Shown here: positions 52,442 to 61,242 of the stretch, piece after piece
Numbering within the stretch: position 1 is the first letter of the stretch
Layout of the letters: each line of letters begins with the position of its first letter
NCBI RefSeq assembly: GCF_003096715.1
Contig: NZ_QEOL01000009.1
Coordinates: forward strand, 62,001-126,000
DNA length: 64,000 nucleotides
Source: Paraburkholderia silvatlantica
GTDB taxonomy: Bacteria > Pseudomonadota > Gammaproteobacteria > Burkholderiales > Burkholderiaceae
Direction of reading: 5' to 3'
Program-made: the position numbers and the translations under genes
The notes under the pieces: generated by a model
What the model saw: only the letters and a program-made list of their open reading frames with translations
Told to the model about the DNA's origin: nothing
The model's database searches: none

Positions 52442-53121
52442 TGTTGCATATACCGCAGGTGCTGACCCGCGAGCAGGTCGCGCAGTGCCGCGACGCGCTC
52501 GACGGCGCGCAGTGGATCGACGGCAGCGTGACGGCCGGCGTGCAGTCCGCGCAGGTCAAGCACAACCAGCAGTTGCCCGAAGGCTCGCCGGTTGCGCGCG
52601 CGATCGGCGACGCGATCCAGGACGCGCTCGCGCGCAACGCGGCGTTCTTCTCGGCCGCGCTGCCGCTCAAGGTCTTTCCGCCGCTCTTCAACCGCTACGC
52701 GGGCGGCGACGGCTTCGGCCTGCACGTCGACAACGCGATCCGGCTGCTGCGCGGCAGCGACTTCCGCATCCGCAGCGATCTGTCCGCGACGCTGTTCTTC
52801 GCCGATCCCGACACCTACGACGGCGGCGAGCTGTGTGTCGAGGACACGTACGGCACGCATCGCGTGAAGCTGCCGGCCGGCGACATGGTGCTGTACCCGT
52901 CGTCGAGCCTGCATCATGTGACGCCGGTCACGCGCGGCGTGCGCGTCGCGTCGTTCTTCTGGATCCAGAGCATGGTCCGCGACGAAACCGAACGGCGGCT
53001 GCTCTATCACCTCGACAACGACGTGCAGCGTCTTTCCGCCGAACGCGGCTCGAACGATCCGACCGTCGTGAGCCTCACCGGCACCTATCACAACCTGCTG
53101 CGCCGCTGGGCCGACGCGTGA
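52438..53121 (+). CDS. piuC: Fe(II)/2-oxoglutarate-dependent hydroxylase PiuC (YbiX-like)
   Basis: Dioxygenase of 227 residues, normal for PiuC/YbiX. Iron ligands are His96 and Asp98 ([11 protein letters not shown]) and His159 ([15 protein letters not shown]), with the 2-oxoglutarate-binding Arg just after. The N-terminus [18 protein letters not shown] is typical. It accompanies catecholate siderophore receptors and is thought to act in siderophore iron release or modification. Start codon is 52438 or the adjacent ATG at 52441. It ends the iron-uptake operon. Confidence 0.96.
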   Translation: MMLHIPQVLTREQVAQCRDALDGAQWIDGSVTAGVQSAQVKHNQQLPEGSPVARAIGDAIQDALARNAAFFSAALPLKVFPPLFNRYAGGDGFGLHVDNAIRLLRGSDFRIRSDLSATLFFADPDTYDGGELCVEDTYGTHRVKLPAGDMVLYPSSSLHHVTPVTRGVRVASFFWIQSMVRDETERRLLYHLDNDVQRLSAERGSNDPTVVSLTGTYHNLLRRWADA

Positions 53122-53136
53122 GCCGCACGTCTGACC

Positions 53137-53155
53137 GTCGCGCCGGGCTCGCGAC
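53137..53155. terminator. Possible bidirectional terminator hairpin
   Basis: GTCGCG and CGCGAC form a 6-bp stem with a 7-base loop in the 41-bp gap between convergent genes. No T-tract follows, so intrinsic termination is doubtful. Confidence 0.3.
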
Positions 53156-53162
53156 AACGCTC

Positions 53163-54032
53163 CTACAGCCCTCCGTCCCCCTGGCCGTAACGGTAGACCC
53201 CGCGCCCGGTCTTCCGGCCCAGGCGTCCGGCGGCCACCAGTTCACGAAGCAGCGGGCACGCACGGTATTTCGAATCGCCAAAGTCCTTGTAAAAGACATC
53301 CATGACCGAAAGCACCACATCGAGTCCAACGAGGTCGGCAAGCGCCAGCGGTCCAATCGGCTGATTCGCGCCAAGACGCATGCCGGTATCGATTTCCTCG
53401 GCTGGCGCGACGCCTTCGGCGAGCAGGAAGAAAGCCTCGTTGATCATCGGCACGAGAATGCGGTTGACCACGAAGCCCGGCGAATTGCGCACGCTGATCG
53501 GCGACTTACCGAGCCGCAACGTCAGTTCGTGGACCGCGTCCGCAGCGGCGCTTCCGGTTTCGAGGCCCCGGATGATTTCGACTAGCGGCATCAATGGCAC
53601 CGGATTGAAGAAATGCATGCCGACGAGGCGCGACGGGTCGCATAGTGCGGCGCCAAGCGTGGTAATCGAGATCGAAGACGTATTGGAAGCGAGAATGGCG
53701 TCAGGACGCGCAACCGCTTCAATCTGCGTCAAGATGCGCAGCTTCAGATCGAGGTTCTCGGTGGCGGCTTCGATAATCAGACCGGCAGCATCGAGGCGCT
53801 GATAATCCGTGGAGGTCTCGATGCGTGCGAGCGCGGCATTGCTCGCCGCCGCGTCCAGCTTGTCTTTCGCGATGAGCCGATCGAGACTTCCCTTCAGCGC
53901 GTTGAGGCCTCTATCGAGCGCGGCTTCACTGACGTCGACCACGATCACGCGCAGGCCAGCGAGCGCGGCGACCTGCGCGATGCCGGAACCCATCGTCCCG
54001 GCGCCCACGATTCCCAATGTTTCGATTTGCAT
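53163..54032 (-). CDS. 3-hydroxybutyryl-CoA dehydrogenase family protein
   Basis: NAD-dependent 3-hydroxyacyl-CoA dehydrogenase of 289 residues. The N-terminal Rossmann motif is GIVGAGTMGSGIAQVAALAG; the catalytic His is in LVGMHFFNPVPLMPLVEII, and the C-terminal dimer domain has NSPGFVVNRILVPMINEAFF and RTGMRLGANQPIGPL-like text (DTGMRLGANQPIGPLALADL). It converts 3-hydroxybutyryl-CoA (or a similar 3-hydroxyacyl-CoA) to the 3-oxo form. The ATG at 54032 was chosen since upstream codons lack similarity. It lies 35 bp downstream of bktB, which would cleave or form the 3-oxo product. Confidence 0.94.
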   Translation of the reverse strand: MQIETLGIVGAGTMGSGIAQVAALAGLRVIVVDVSEAALDRGLNALKGSLDRLIAKDKLDAAASNAALARIETSTDYQRLDAAGLIIEAATENLDLKLRILTQIEAVARPDAILASNTSSISITTLGAALCDPSRLVGMHFFNPVPLMPLVEIIRGLETGSAAADAVHELTLRLGKSPISVRNSPGFVVNRILVPMINEAFFLLAEGVAPAEEIDTGMRLGANQPIGPLALADLVGLDVVLSVMDVFYKDFGDSKYRACPLLRELVAAGRLGRKTGRGVYRYGQGDGGL

Positions 54033-54067
54033 GGCTTGGATATGGCGCGCCCGAAGGCGCACGCGAT

Positions 54068-55255
54068 TTACTGGACGTTTTCGAAGATGGCGGCGATCCC
54101 CTGCCCGCCCCCAATACACATCGTGACGAGCGCATAGCGGCCACCAATGCGCTTGAGTTCGTACAGCGCCTTCACGGTAATCAGTGCGCCGGTCGCGCCA
54201 ATCGGATGGCCGAGCGAAATACCCGAGCCATTGGGGTTCACCTTTTCAGGGTCCAGGCCCAGCTCCTGCGTGACCGCGCATGCCTGGGCGGCGAATGCCT
54301 CGTTCGACTCGATCACATCGAGGTCCGCGACGGACAGTCCCGCGCGCTGCAAGGCAAGCCGCGTAGCCGGCACCGGGCCGATGCCCATGTAAAGCGGATC
54401 GACGCCCGCGTGTGCGTATGCCACGAGTTTCGCCATCGGCGCGAGGCCACGCGCCTTGGCCGCCTCGCGCGACATCAGCAGGACGGCCGCGCCCGCGTCG
54501 TTGATGCCGGAAGCGTTGCCCGCCGTGACCGTACCGTTCTCCTTCGCGAATACGGGCTTGAGCTTCGAAAAGTCGTCGATCGTTGCATCGTGGCGCAAAT
54601 GTTCGTCGGTGTCGAAGACGGTCTCGCGCCCTTTCACCGTGCGTTTGACCGGCACGATCTGGCTGGCGAAGCGGCCCTCGGCGATCGCTCGCGCGGCGCG
54701 GCGATGCGATTCGAGTGCGAGATTGTCCTGACGCTCGCGCGTAATGCCGTAGCGACCGGCGACATTTTCCGCCGTCACGCCCATCGGCACCGTGTGGAAA
54801 GGATCGTTTAGCGCGCCCAGCATCATGTCGATGAGGCACGCGTCGCCCATGCGTGCGCCAAAGCGGGCCTCGCTCGTGATGTACGGCGCGCGGCTCATGT
54901 TCTCGGCGCCAGCGCCGATCGCCACGTCAGCATCGCCGAGCAGAATGGTCTGCGCGGCGGAGACGATCGCCTGCAGGCCCGAACCGCACAGCCGGTTGAC
55001 GTTGAACGCAGGCGTCGATTCGGGAATGCCGGCGTTGATTGCGGCGACGCGAGAAAGGTAAAAATCCCGTGGCTCGGTGGCGATCACATTGCCGAACACC
55101 ACATGCCCCACGTCCTTTGCCTCGACGTGGCTTCGCGCGAGCAGTTCGCGCACGACGATTGAACCGAGTTCGCTTGGCGGCACGTCTTTCAGGCTGCCGC
55201 CGAATTTGCCGATCGCGGTCCGCACACCGCCCACCACCACAACTTCCCTGCTCAT
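54068..55255 (-). CDS. bktB: Acetyl-CoA acetyltransferase / beta-ketothiolase (BktB type)
   Basis: Thiolase of 395 residues. It closely follows the Cupriavidus BktB pattern (REVVVVGGVRTAIGKFGGSL, HVVFGNVIATEPRDFYLSRV). Active-site Cys90 lies in NVNRLCGSGLQAIVSAAQ, the second His/Asn region in VIESNEAFAAQACAVT, GHPIGATGALITVKAL contains the catalytic His and TMCIGGGQGIAAIFE the second Cys. It condenses two acyl-CoA units or cleaves 3-oxoacyl-CoA, in short-chain fatty-acid or polyhydroxyalkanoate metabolism. A gaggaat ribosome site precedes the ATG. Confidence 0.96.
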   Translation of the reverse strand: MSREVVVVGGVRTAIGKFGGSLKDVPPSELGSIVVRELLARSHVEAKDVGHVVFGNVIATEPRDFYLSRVAAINAGIPESTPAFNVNRLCGSGLQAIVSAAQTILLGDADVAIGAGAENMSRAPYITSEARFGARMGDACLIDMMLGALNDPFHTVPMGVTAENVAGRYGITRERQDNLALESHRRAARAIAEGRFASQIVPVKRTVKGRETVFDTDEHLRHDATIDDFSKLKPVFAKENGTVTAGNASGINDAGAAVLLMSREAAKARGLAPMAKLVAYAHAGVDPLYMGIGPVPATRLALQRAGLSVADLDVIESNEAFAAQACAVTQELGLDPEKVNPNGSGISLGHPIGATGALITVKALYELKRIGGRYALVTMCIGGGQGIAAIFENVQ

Positions 55256-55562
55256 ATGGATTCCTCAGTTATCGGTTTGCCGCCTGTGAAGCGCCGGCGC
55301 AGCCTGTTTCCACACCTGGTCCCGACCTGATCAGGAAATACCCAGGGCGCGCCGTGGCAATCCTAGCGCCAACCGTCGTGGCACAGACTGATCAAACAGG
55401 CCGACATACTGACAAAACCGGCCACGTCATGCCGCACATGGCGGCCGCCACGGCCCGACCTCGGAGCATGGTTAGACCGTGGCGGTAGCAGGCAGCGGAT
55501 TGTCGGACTTCTGTAAGCAAGGCGGCTTATGTGGAGATGACAAGTCGACCTGCATGCGGCGT
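55256..55562. other. Gene-free 307-bp region
   Basis: No open frame with family features or a ribosome site is seen. It should contain the promoter of the bktB operon (-), but no clear boxes stand out. No repeats of note. Confidence 0.5.
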
Positions 55563-57128
55563 CTAAGGCTCATCGGCCCCGACCTGGTCGAGTGCGTTCA
55601 CATCATCGGAGAAATCGTCAGGCAGCCTCGCAGCGGTTTCATGGGTGCGCGGCAGAGACTTCACGACCGGCGGCGGCATTGCGCCCATGCCTTCATCGAT
55701 ACGTTGCAGCAAATAAGGAAAGAACGGATTCGACGCGATGCGGAACATCGAATCGAGCGTCAGAATCAGGGTGCCGCGCTCGCCGCGCGGCGCAAGCGTG
55801 CCGAGGTGCTCATTGAAGTTTTCCGAATCGTCCGGCGCGATGCCGTACAGCGGGTCCGTGACCGGGAATGGAATCGCGACGTGCGATAAGGAGAAGATTT
55901 CCTGCGGATAATCGATATCCAGAGGTTTGATTCTCGTCTGCACCTCACCCGCGTAGGTGCTGCGCTCGACGGTATGCGCCGAGTCCGGCGAGGCGTTGCC
56001 GATCACCGTCGTGCGATAGTTTTGGGGACCGGTACGCAGCAGCCGCGAAATCGCCGTGTAGGAAGCGACGCGCAGAAAAGTCCTGAATCGCACGCTGCGG
56101 TTCACATCGAATAACACCACTTCACTGCCGTTCTCCGGAAGCTTGTCATAGAGCGAGGACATGATCGCCGGCGTGCTGACCGTGAAATCGGTCACGGACT
56201 GGAAGGTCAGGATCGGCGGCAGCGTGTCGAGCCGGTTCTCACGCTCGAGCCTCGCCATTTGCTCCTGAATCGCGGCGGTCAGAAGATACGATTGACGCGC
56301 GCCATTCACCGGGAACGAGTTGTATTTGAACGGATTGAATTCCGGAATGACGCCAAGCCATGCGGCACGCGCGAACACCGGCAATATCGCCGGCAATCCG
56401 GCGAGCCCCGCAAAGCGCGCGTAGCGCGTCACGCCTATCATCGGGGAAATCAGCACCAGCCGGCTCGGGCGCGTGAGCGCGCGATTCTCGATCGCGTCGA
56501 GCGCGTATTGCAATGCCAGCGCCCCGCCGTTGGAGAAGCCCACCAGTTCCAACGGCTTGTCCGGCCCCACCCGCCGGCGCGCTTCCCGTATGGCGAGCCG
56601 GGTGGCCGCAGCCCAGTCCTGCCAGTGAACGTTTGCCAGCCCGGCTGGCACGGTACCGTGCCCAGGCAAGCGGATGCCGATGGCGACGAAGCCGCGATCG
56701 CGATAGTGGCGCGCGATGTGACGCAAACTGAACGGCGAATCCGTCATCCCGTGCAACAGCACCACGGCGCCAACCGGCGGACCCTGCGGCTCGAGAATGT
56801 ATGAACGGTTCCAGTCTTGCGCGAAGTGCCCCGGATAGATCGGCGCTCCTTCGTAGTATCGGTTCGTCGGGATGCGCTCGGACGGCTTCAATTTCTCGAC
56901 AACGTTGACGCGAACCGCCTCGAAAATGCGCGCCTCCGCATTCATGTAGGCGTTCCAGTCCCCCGCATCCATTTCCTCGACAGTCATTTCGCGCGGCACA
57001 TAGGTGTGCCAGACCGCGAGATCCGGGCTGCGCTGCGAATACCAGGCGCGCAGACCGAATGCGAGTATCACCAGCAGGACTGCAACCCATGCACCTATTT
57101 TTATTGCCTTCACTGAGGTGCGTAACAT
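55563..57128 (-). CDS. Membrane-anchored alpha/beta hydrolase
   Basis: Protein of 521 residues. An N-terminal hydrophobic helix (IGAWVAVLLVILAFGLRAWY) probably anchors it to the inner membrane with the catalytic part in the periplasm. The hydrolase core starts near residue 120 with the oxyanion motif VVLLHGMTDSPFSLRHIARH. The nucleophile Ser is in ELVGFSNGGALALQYAL (GFSNG elbow); Asp in TFQSVTDFTVSTPA and His in LSHVAIPFPV are plausible partners. A region of about 100 residues follows the usual core. It may be a lipase or esterase; the substrate is unknown. It is monocistronic and divergent from the recombinase gene. Confidence 0.88.
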   Translation of the reverse strand: MLRTSVKAIKIGAWVAVLLVILAFGLRAWYSQRSPDLAVWHTYVPREMTVEEMDAGDWNAYMNAEARIFEAVRVNVVEKLKPSERIPTNRYYEGAPIYPGHFAQDWNRSYILEPQGPPVGAVVLLHGMTDSPFSLRHIARHYRDRGFVAIGIRLPGHGTVPAGLANVHWQDWAAATRLAIREARRRVGPDKPLELVGFSNGGALALQYALDAIENRALTRPSRLVLISPMIGVTRYARFAGLAGLPAILPVFARAAWLGVIPEFNPFKYNSFPVNGARQSYLLTAAIQEQMARLERENRLDTLPPILTFQSVTDFTVSTPAIMSSLYDKLPENGSEVVLFDVNRSVRFRTFLRVASYTAISRLLRTGPQNYRTTVIGNASPDSAHTVERSTYAGEVQTRIKPLDIDYPQEIFSLSHVAIPFPVTDPLYGIAPDDSENFNEHLGTLAPRGERGTLILTLDSMFRIASNPFFPYLLQRIDEGMGAMPPPVVKSLPRTHETAARLPDDFSDDVNALDQVGADEP

Positions 57129-57519
57129 TGTCGTTCTCTTTCGTTATTGAAATCTGGGAATCAGAAAATACGCGCACCTCGCAATAGCCACGCAACGCTT
57201 GCGAACTGGCTTCGAATGCTCACGCCTTGACTCGGAGAAAGATATTGATCGACGTTCGCTAACAACCTCAGATCAGCGTGAAGGAAATGTGAAGATGGTC
57301 AGTCAGAGTATAGGCGGCACGAGAAATCGTGATGTCTGGCTGTGCCATTGTCAGTAGGGTTGAACCTCTTTCCGGCATTCGCCCTCGGCGGGCGCCAGGC
57401 CACCTCGTCGCCGCTTGCGGGAGTATTTCTCGTTCTTTGCTGAAATTCCATACCGCCTGCGGCCATGAAGATAATCTTTCTTATCACAAGATATCTATCT
57501 TTGCGCTAAACTTCGTCAC
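57129..57519. other. Gene-free 391-bp divergent region
   Basis: No gene is seen. The right part (57470-57500) is AT-rich (GATAATCTTTCTTATCAC and nearby) and may carry the recombinase promoter. I looked for a tRNA or attachment-site repeat next to the recombinase and found none. Confidence 0.5.
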
Positions 57520-59232
57520 ATGAAAACGCGCCACGCACCTCTTCCCGCACCCCATTCCGCCGAGCCTGCCGGTTTCCCCGATGCCGACGAACTCGCCATG
57601 CTGCGCGCGTGGTATGCAGGCCTTGCCGTGCGGCCTGCCGTCGAGCGCTATCTACCCTCGGCACTCGGAGACGGGAAATCGGCGCGTGGCGTGCTCGGGC
57701 GCATCCGGCGCAGGCTAGTTGGCCTCGCGCGCGCAGCGCATCGCGACGATCTGGTGGCGCTGCTCGAACATCCGGTAGAAGAACGGGAGCGGCACGCCAA
57801 GGCCGTCGCGCAGGCAATCGACAGCCTGCGTCACGCCCGGCCTCCCGAACCCCAGATCGCCGACGACATCGCACAGTGGTTCACGCCGCGCGCCGTGCGG
57901 GTGCTGTACGCGCACGGCATCACCACGCTCGCCGACCTGACCGTGCGTATCCCGCGCCGCCGGCAGTGGTGGAAAGCGGTGCCGGGACTCGGTGTGGCGA
58001 GCGCCCGCGCGATCGAGGCGTTCTTCGCGGCCTGGCCAGCACTCACGGAAAAGGCGCGCGCGCTCATCGTGGCGAGCCAGCGCGGCGACATCGCACCGTG
58101 GGAGTCCTTGAAGCTGCCGCACGAAGTCGACGGCTCCGAAGGCACGTTCCGTGCACCACGCGCGACCTGCACGCTGGACGCGTCAAACGACTATGAAGCC
58201 GTTCAGACCTGGCTCGCGCTGCACGAGTCGCCCGCCACGCAGCGTACCTACCGGAAGGAAGCCGAACGCCTGATCCTCTGGGCGATCGTCGAGCGTGGCC
58301 GCGCGCTCTCGTCCCTCTCGACCGAGGACGCCATCGCCTACCGCGCGTTCCTGCGTCATCCCTCACCGCGCAGCCGCTGGGTCGGCCCCGTGCGGGCGCG
58401 CACGTCGCTGGACTGGCGGCCGTTCAACGGCAGCCTCTCGGCGCGTTCGGTCGCGCATGCGCTATCGATCCTCGGCGCGCTGTTCCGCTGGCTCATCGAA
58501 CAGCGCTACGTGCTCGCCAATCCGTTTTCCGGCGTGAAAGTGCGCGGCGCAAGCGGCGCACAGGCGCTCGACACCTCGCACGCATTCAGCGAAGGGGAAT
58601 GGGCGCTCGCGCGCACGATCGCAGACGGCCTGGAGTGGTCGTACGGCTGGTCGGCGCCGGCGGCACAGCGGCTGCGCTTCCTGCTGGATTTCGGCTACGC
58701 GACCGGCCTGCGCGCGAGCGAACTGGTCGGCGCCACGCTCGGCCACGTCGAGACGGATGCACGCGGCGATCACTGGCTGCGCGTGACGGGAAAGGGAAAG
58801 AAGCTCGCGCGGGTCGCCTTGCCGCCGCTCGCGTGGGAGGCGCTCGCGCGCTATCTGGCCGAACGCGATCTGCCGGTCGTGCCCTTGCGCTGGAACCCGG
58901 CCACGCCGGTCATCGGCAGTCTCGAGGCCGACAGCGACGCCGCGATCAGCAGCGCGCGTTTGTGGGGGGTGCTGCGGCGCTTCTTCCTGCTGGCCGCCAA
59001 GGCCATCGAGGCCGATCATGCGCCGCTTGCAGAGAAGCTGCGACGCGCGAGCCCGCACTGGATGCGCCACACGCACGCCACGCACGCGCTCGGGCGCGGC
59101 GCGGAACTCACCACCGTGCGCGACAACCTGCGGCACGCTTCCGTTTCGACCACCTCGATCTATCTGCACAGCGACGAGATCAAACGCGCCCGGCAAATCG
59201 CCGACGCATTCGCCAAGCCAGGATCAGCATGA
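57520..59232 (+). CDS. Tyrosine recombinase/phage-type integrase with DUF3701-like N-terminus
   Basis: Site-specific recombinase of 570 residues. The N-terminal third (about 1-190) carries the accessory domain seen in Burkholderiales integrases, including a helix-hairpin-helix-like segment (GITTLADLTVRIPRRRQWWK). A core-binding domain (about 220-340) precedes the catalytic domain. Catalytic residues are visible: Arg398 (GYATGLRASELVG), a Lys in KGKKLARVALPP, His513 and Arg516 (HWMRHTHATHALG), His539 (LRHASVSTT) and Tyr548 (SIYLHSD). The set is complete, so the enzyme is probably active. No phage genes or att repeats are visible next to it; a chromate transporter follows. Confidence 0.93.
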   Translation: MKTRHAPLPAPHSAEPAGFPDADELAMLRAWYAGLAVRPAVERYLPSALGDGKSARGVLGRIRRRLVGLARAAHRDDLVALLEHPVEERERHAKAVAQAIDSLRHARPPEPQIADDIAQWFTPRAVRVLYAHGITTLADLTVRIPRRRQWWKAVPGLGVASARAIEAFFAAWPALTEKARALIVASQRGDIAPWESLKLPHEVDGSEGTFRAPRATCTLDASNDYEAVQTWLALHESPATQRTYRKEAERLILWAIVERGRALSSLSTEDAIAYRAFLRHPSPRSRWVGPVRARTSLDWRPFNGSLSARSVAHALSILGALFRWLIEQRYVLANPFSGVKVRGASGAQALDTSHAFSEGEWALARTIADGLEWSYGWSAPAAQRLRFLLDFGYATGLRASELVGATLGHVETDARGDHWLRVTGKGKKLARVALPPLAWEALARYLAERDLPVVPLRWNPATPVIGSLEADSDAAISSARLWGVLRRFFLLAAKAIEADHAPLAEKLRRASPHWMRHTHATHALGRGAELTTVRDNLRHASVSTTSIYLHSDEIKRARQIADAFAKPGSA

Positions 59233-59346
59233 TTCATGCCGGATGAAAGCTTCCCGGAGTGCGATCGTGCCAGCGGATCGGGTATGATCGCGGCAGCATC
59301 GCGCTCCATTCGCATTCCTTACGACTGAATTTCCGTGGAAACAGAT

Positions 59347-60570
59347 ATGTCGACGTCACAGCCGGATCGTGCGGGCTCCGCGTATGAGGTCCTGCGCGTC
59401 TTTCTGAAGCTGGGCCTGACGTCGTTTGGCGGTCCCATTGCGCATATCGGCTACTTCCGGCGCGAGTTCGTCGAGCGGCGCCGCTGGCTCGACGACGAAA
59501 CCTTCACCGATCTGGTCGGTCTCTGCCAGTTTCTCCCCGGTCCCGCCAGTAGCCAGACCGGTTTCTCGATCGGTCTGCTGCGCGCCGGCTGGCCGGGCGG
59601 GCTGGCAGCCTGGTGCGGCTTCACGTTGCCATCCGTTGCACTGCTGATCGCCTTTGCCATTATCGCGCCTGAACTCGGCGGCCCCGTGGGAAGCGGGCTG
59701 ATTCACGGTCTGAAACTCGTCGCCATTGCCGTCGTGGCGCAAGCCGTCTGGGACATGGCACGCCGCCTGTGCCCCGACCACCGCCGCGCCGGTATTGCAC
59801 TCGTTGCCGTCGTACTTCTCGCGGTCATGACGACGGCGTATGCGCAGTTGATTGTCATCGCGCTCGGCGCGCTGCTCGGTATCGTGCTGTGCCGGTCCAC
59901 GGCTGCGGGAGCCATCGCCGGTGCGCGTCAGCATACGCAGGCGTTCCGCGTGTCGCGCGCCGCCGGTCTGTTCGCACTTGTCCTCTTTTGTGCGCTGTTT
60001 TTCGGGCTTCCGGCGCTTGCCGCATTCGACACGACGCATACTGTGCGCGTGTTCGACGCCTTCTACCGCTCGGGCGCCCTCGTGTTCGGCGGTGGTCACG
60101 TGGTCCTGCCGTTGCTGCAGCGCGAGACCGTGGCGACGGGCTGGGTTTCGCCGAACGACTTTCTCGCGGGCTACGGAGCCGCCCAGGCCGTGCCCGGCCC
60201 GCTCTTCACGTTCGCCGCTTTCCTTGGATGGATCATGAGCGGCCCATCCAGCCATGCGTTGGGCGCGTTCGTGGCGCTGGCAGGCATCTTCTTGCCAGGC
60301 CTGCTTCTCGTGCTCGCCGCGCTGCCATACTGGCAAGCGCTTCGCGCCCATCCCTCCATGGCGGCCATGCTCGCGGGCGTGAATGCAGCCGTGGTCGGGC
60401 TGCTTGCCATGGCGCTCTATACGCCGGTGTGGACGAGCGCTATCCAGTCACCGATCGACTTTGCGGTCGCGGCCGTCGGCTTCTTGTTGCTCACGCGCTG
60501 GCAAGTGCCGCCGCTCGCTGTCGTCGTGCTTTCGGCGGCGGCTGGCGTGGCCGCGATGCTGCTTCGCTGA
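59347..60570 (+). CDS. chrA: Chromate ion transporter ChrA
   Basis: Inner-membrane protein of 407 residues, a long-chain CHR protein with two homologous halves. First half: LKLGLTSFGGPIAHIGYFRR and the GLCQFLPGPASSQTGFSIGL motif. Second half: SGALVFGGGHVVLPLLQRET and GYGAAQAVPGPLFTFAAFLG. It exports chromate (or a related oxyanion) and gives resistance. I chose the ATG at 59347 (gtggaaa upstream); a GTG at 59335 would add four residues. It converges with dhaL and follows the recombinase by 114 bp, consistent with a small resistance island. Confidence 0.96.
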   Translation: MSTSQPDRAGSAYEVLRVFLKLGLTSFGGPIAHIGYFRREFVERRRWLDDETFTDLVGLCQFLPGPASSQTGFSIGLLRAGWPGGLAAWCGFTLPSVALLIAFAIIAPELGGPVGSGLIHGLKLVAIAVVAQAVWDMARRLCPDHRRAGIALVAVVLLAVMTTAYAQLIVIALGALLGIVLCRSTAAGAIAGARQHTQAFRVSRAAGLFALVLFCALFFGLPALAAFDTTHTVRVFDAFYRSGALVFGGGHVVLPLLQRETVATGWVSPNDFLAGYGAAQAVPGPLFTFAAFLGWIMSGPSSHALGAFVALAGIFLPGLLLVLAALPYWQALRAHPSMAAMLAGVNAAVVGLLAMALYTPVWTSAIQSPIDFAVAAVGFLLLTRWQVPPLAVVVLSAAAGVAAMLLR

Positions 60571-60624
60571 GCGGCTCGGCCCTTCTGGCGGCCAGCGCAA
60601 GCCCGTTATGAATGTGAACAGGCC

Positions 60625-61242
60625 CTAGCCTCGCCAGGCTTGAAGAAACCGGAGCCAGGCCGTCGCGCCAGGATCGGCGTGACCGATGCTGCGTTCCTGC
60701 ACCCACGCCGCACGCCCTTTCCTCGACTGCAACGCGGCGGTGGCCCGCACCTGTCGCTCTGCAGTGCCGATCATCGCGTCGAGGAGCGCACGCGCGTCGC
60801 CACTGTCCGATTCTTCGAGCGTATCGAGACTCGGCACAAGGGCATCGAGCACCGTCTTGTCGCCGAGCTGCGATTTGCCCCGCTCGGCAATGCGCGCGGC
60901 CGCCGCGCGCCCCATGGCGAGCGCCTCGGCCCGGCCCGCAGCGTGAGCGCCCGCCACCGTCTTCGCAGCGGCGAGCAGGCCGCCGCCCATGAGCGCACCG
61001 AACGTCGAAGGGTTCGCCGTCGAAAACGCCTTGCCCAAAGCGATCAGCACGTCGCCAAGCGCTGCGTCGGGAGGCAGCTTCGCGATGGCATCGGCCGCTG
61101 CGAGCGAGCCCGCCTTCACGGTCACACCCAGGTCGCCGTCACCGAGCGCAGCGTCGAGTTCGCGCAGTTCTTCCGCGCTGGCAGGCATGGCATTCAGGGC
61201 GCCAATGAGACGCGTCCTTATTTCGTTTGCCGTAAGACTCAT
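60625..61242 (-). CDS. dhaL: Dihydroxyacetone-type kinase ADP/ATP-binding subunit DhaL
   Basis: Protein of 205 residues, all-helical DhaL family. The Mg/nucleotide Asp residues are Asp30, Asp35 and Asp37 in LDAALGDGDLGVTVKAG; the usual His after GDGD is Leu38. LMGGGLLAAAK-type and GRAEALAMGRAAAARIAERG segments follow the family. ATG at 61242 has a gggaggt ribosome site and overlaps the dhaK stop (ATGA). With DhaK it phosphorylates a ketose such as dihydroxyacetone or erythrulose. No DhaM phosphotransfer gene is visible in the window, so ATP is the likely donor. Confidence 0.93.
   Translation of the reverse strand: MSLTANEIRTRLIGALNAMPASAEELRELDAALGDGDLGVTVKAGSLAAADAIAKLPPDAALGDVLIALGKAFSTANPSTFGALMGGGLLAAAKTVAGAHAAGRAEALAMGRAAAARIAERGKSQLGDKTVLDALVPSLDTLEESDSGDARALLDAMIGTAERQVRATAALQSRKGRAAWVQERSIGHADPGATAWLRFLQAWRG

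Noticed and set aside
57129..57519. tRNA gene or attachment site next to the recombinase
   Set aside because: No cloverleaf or direct repeat could be found by eye in the flanks 57129-57519 and 59233-59346.
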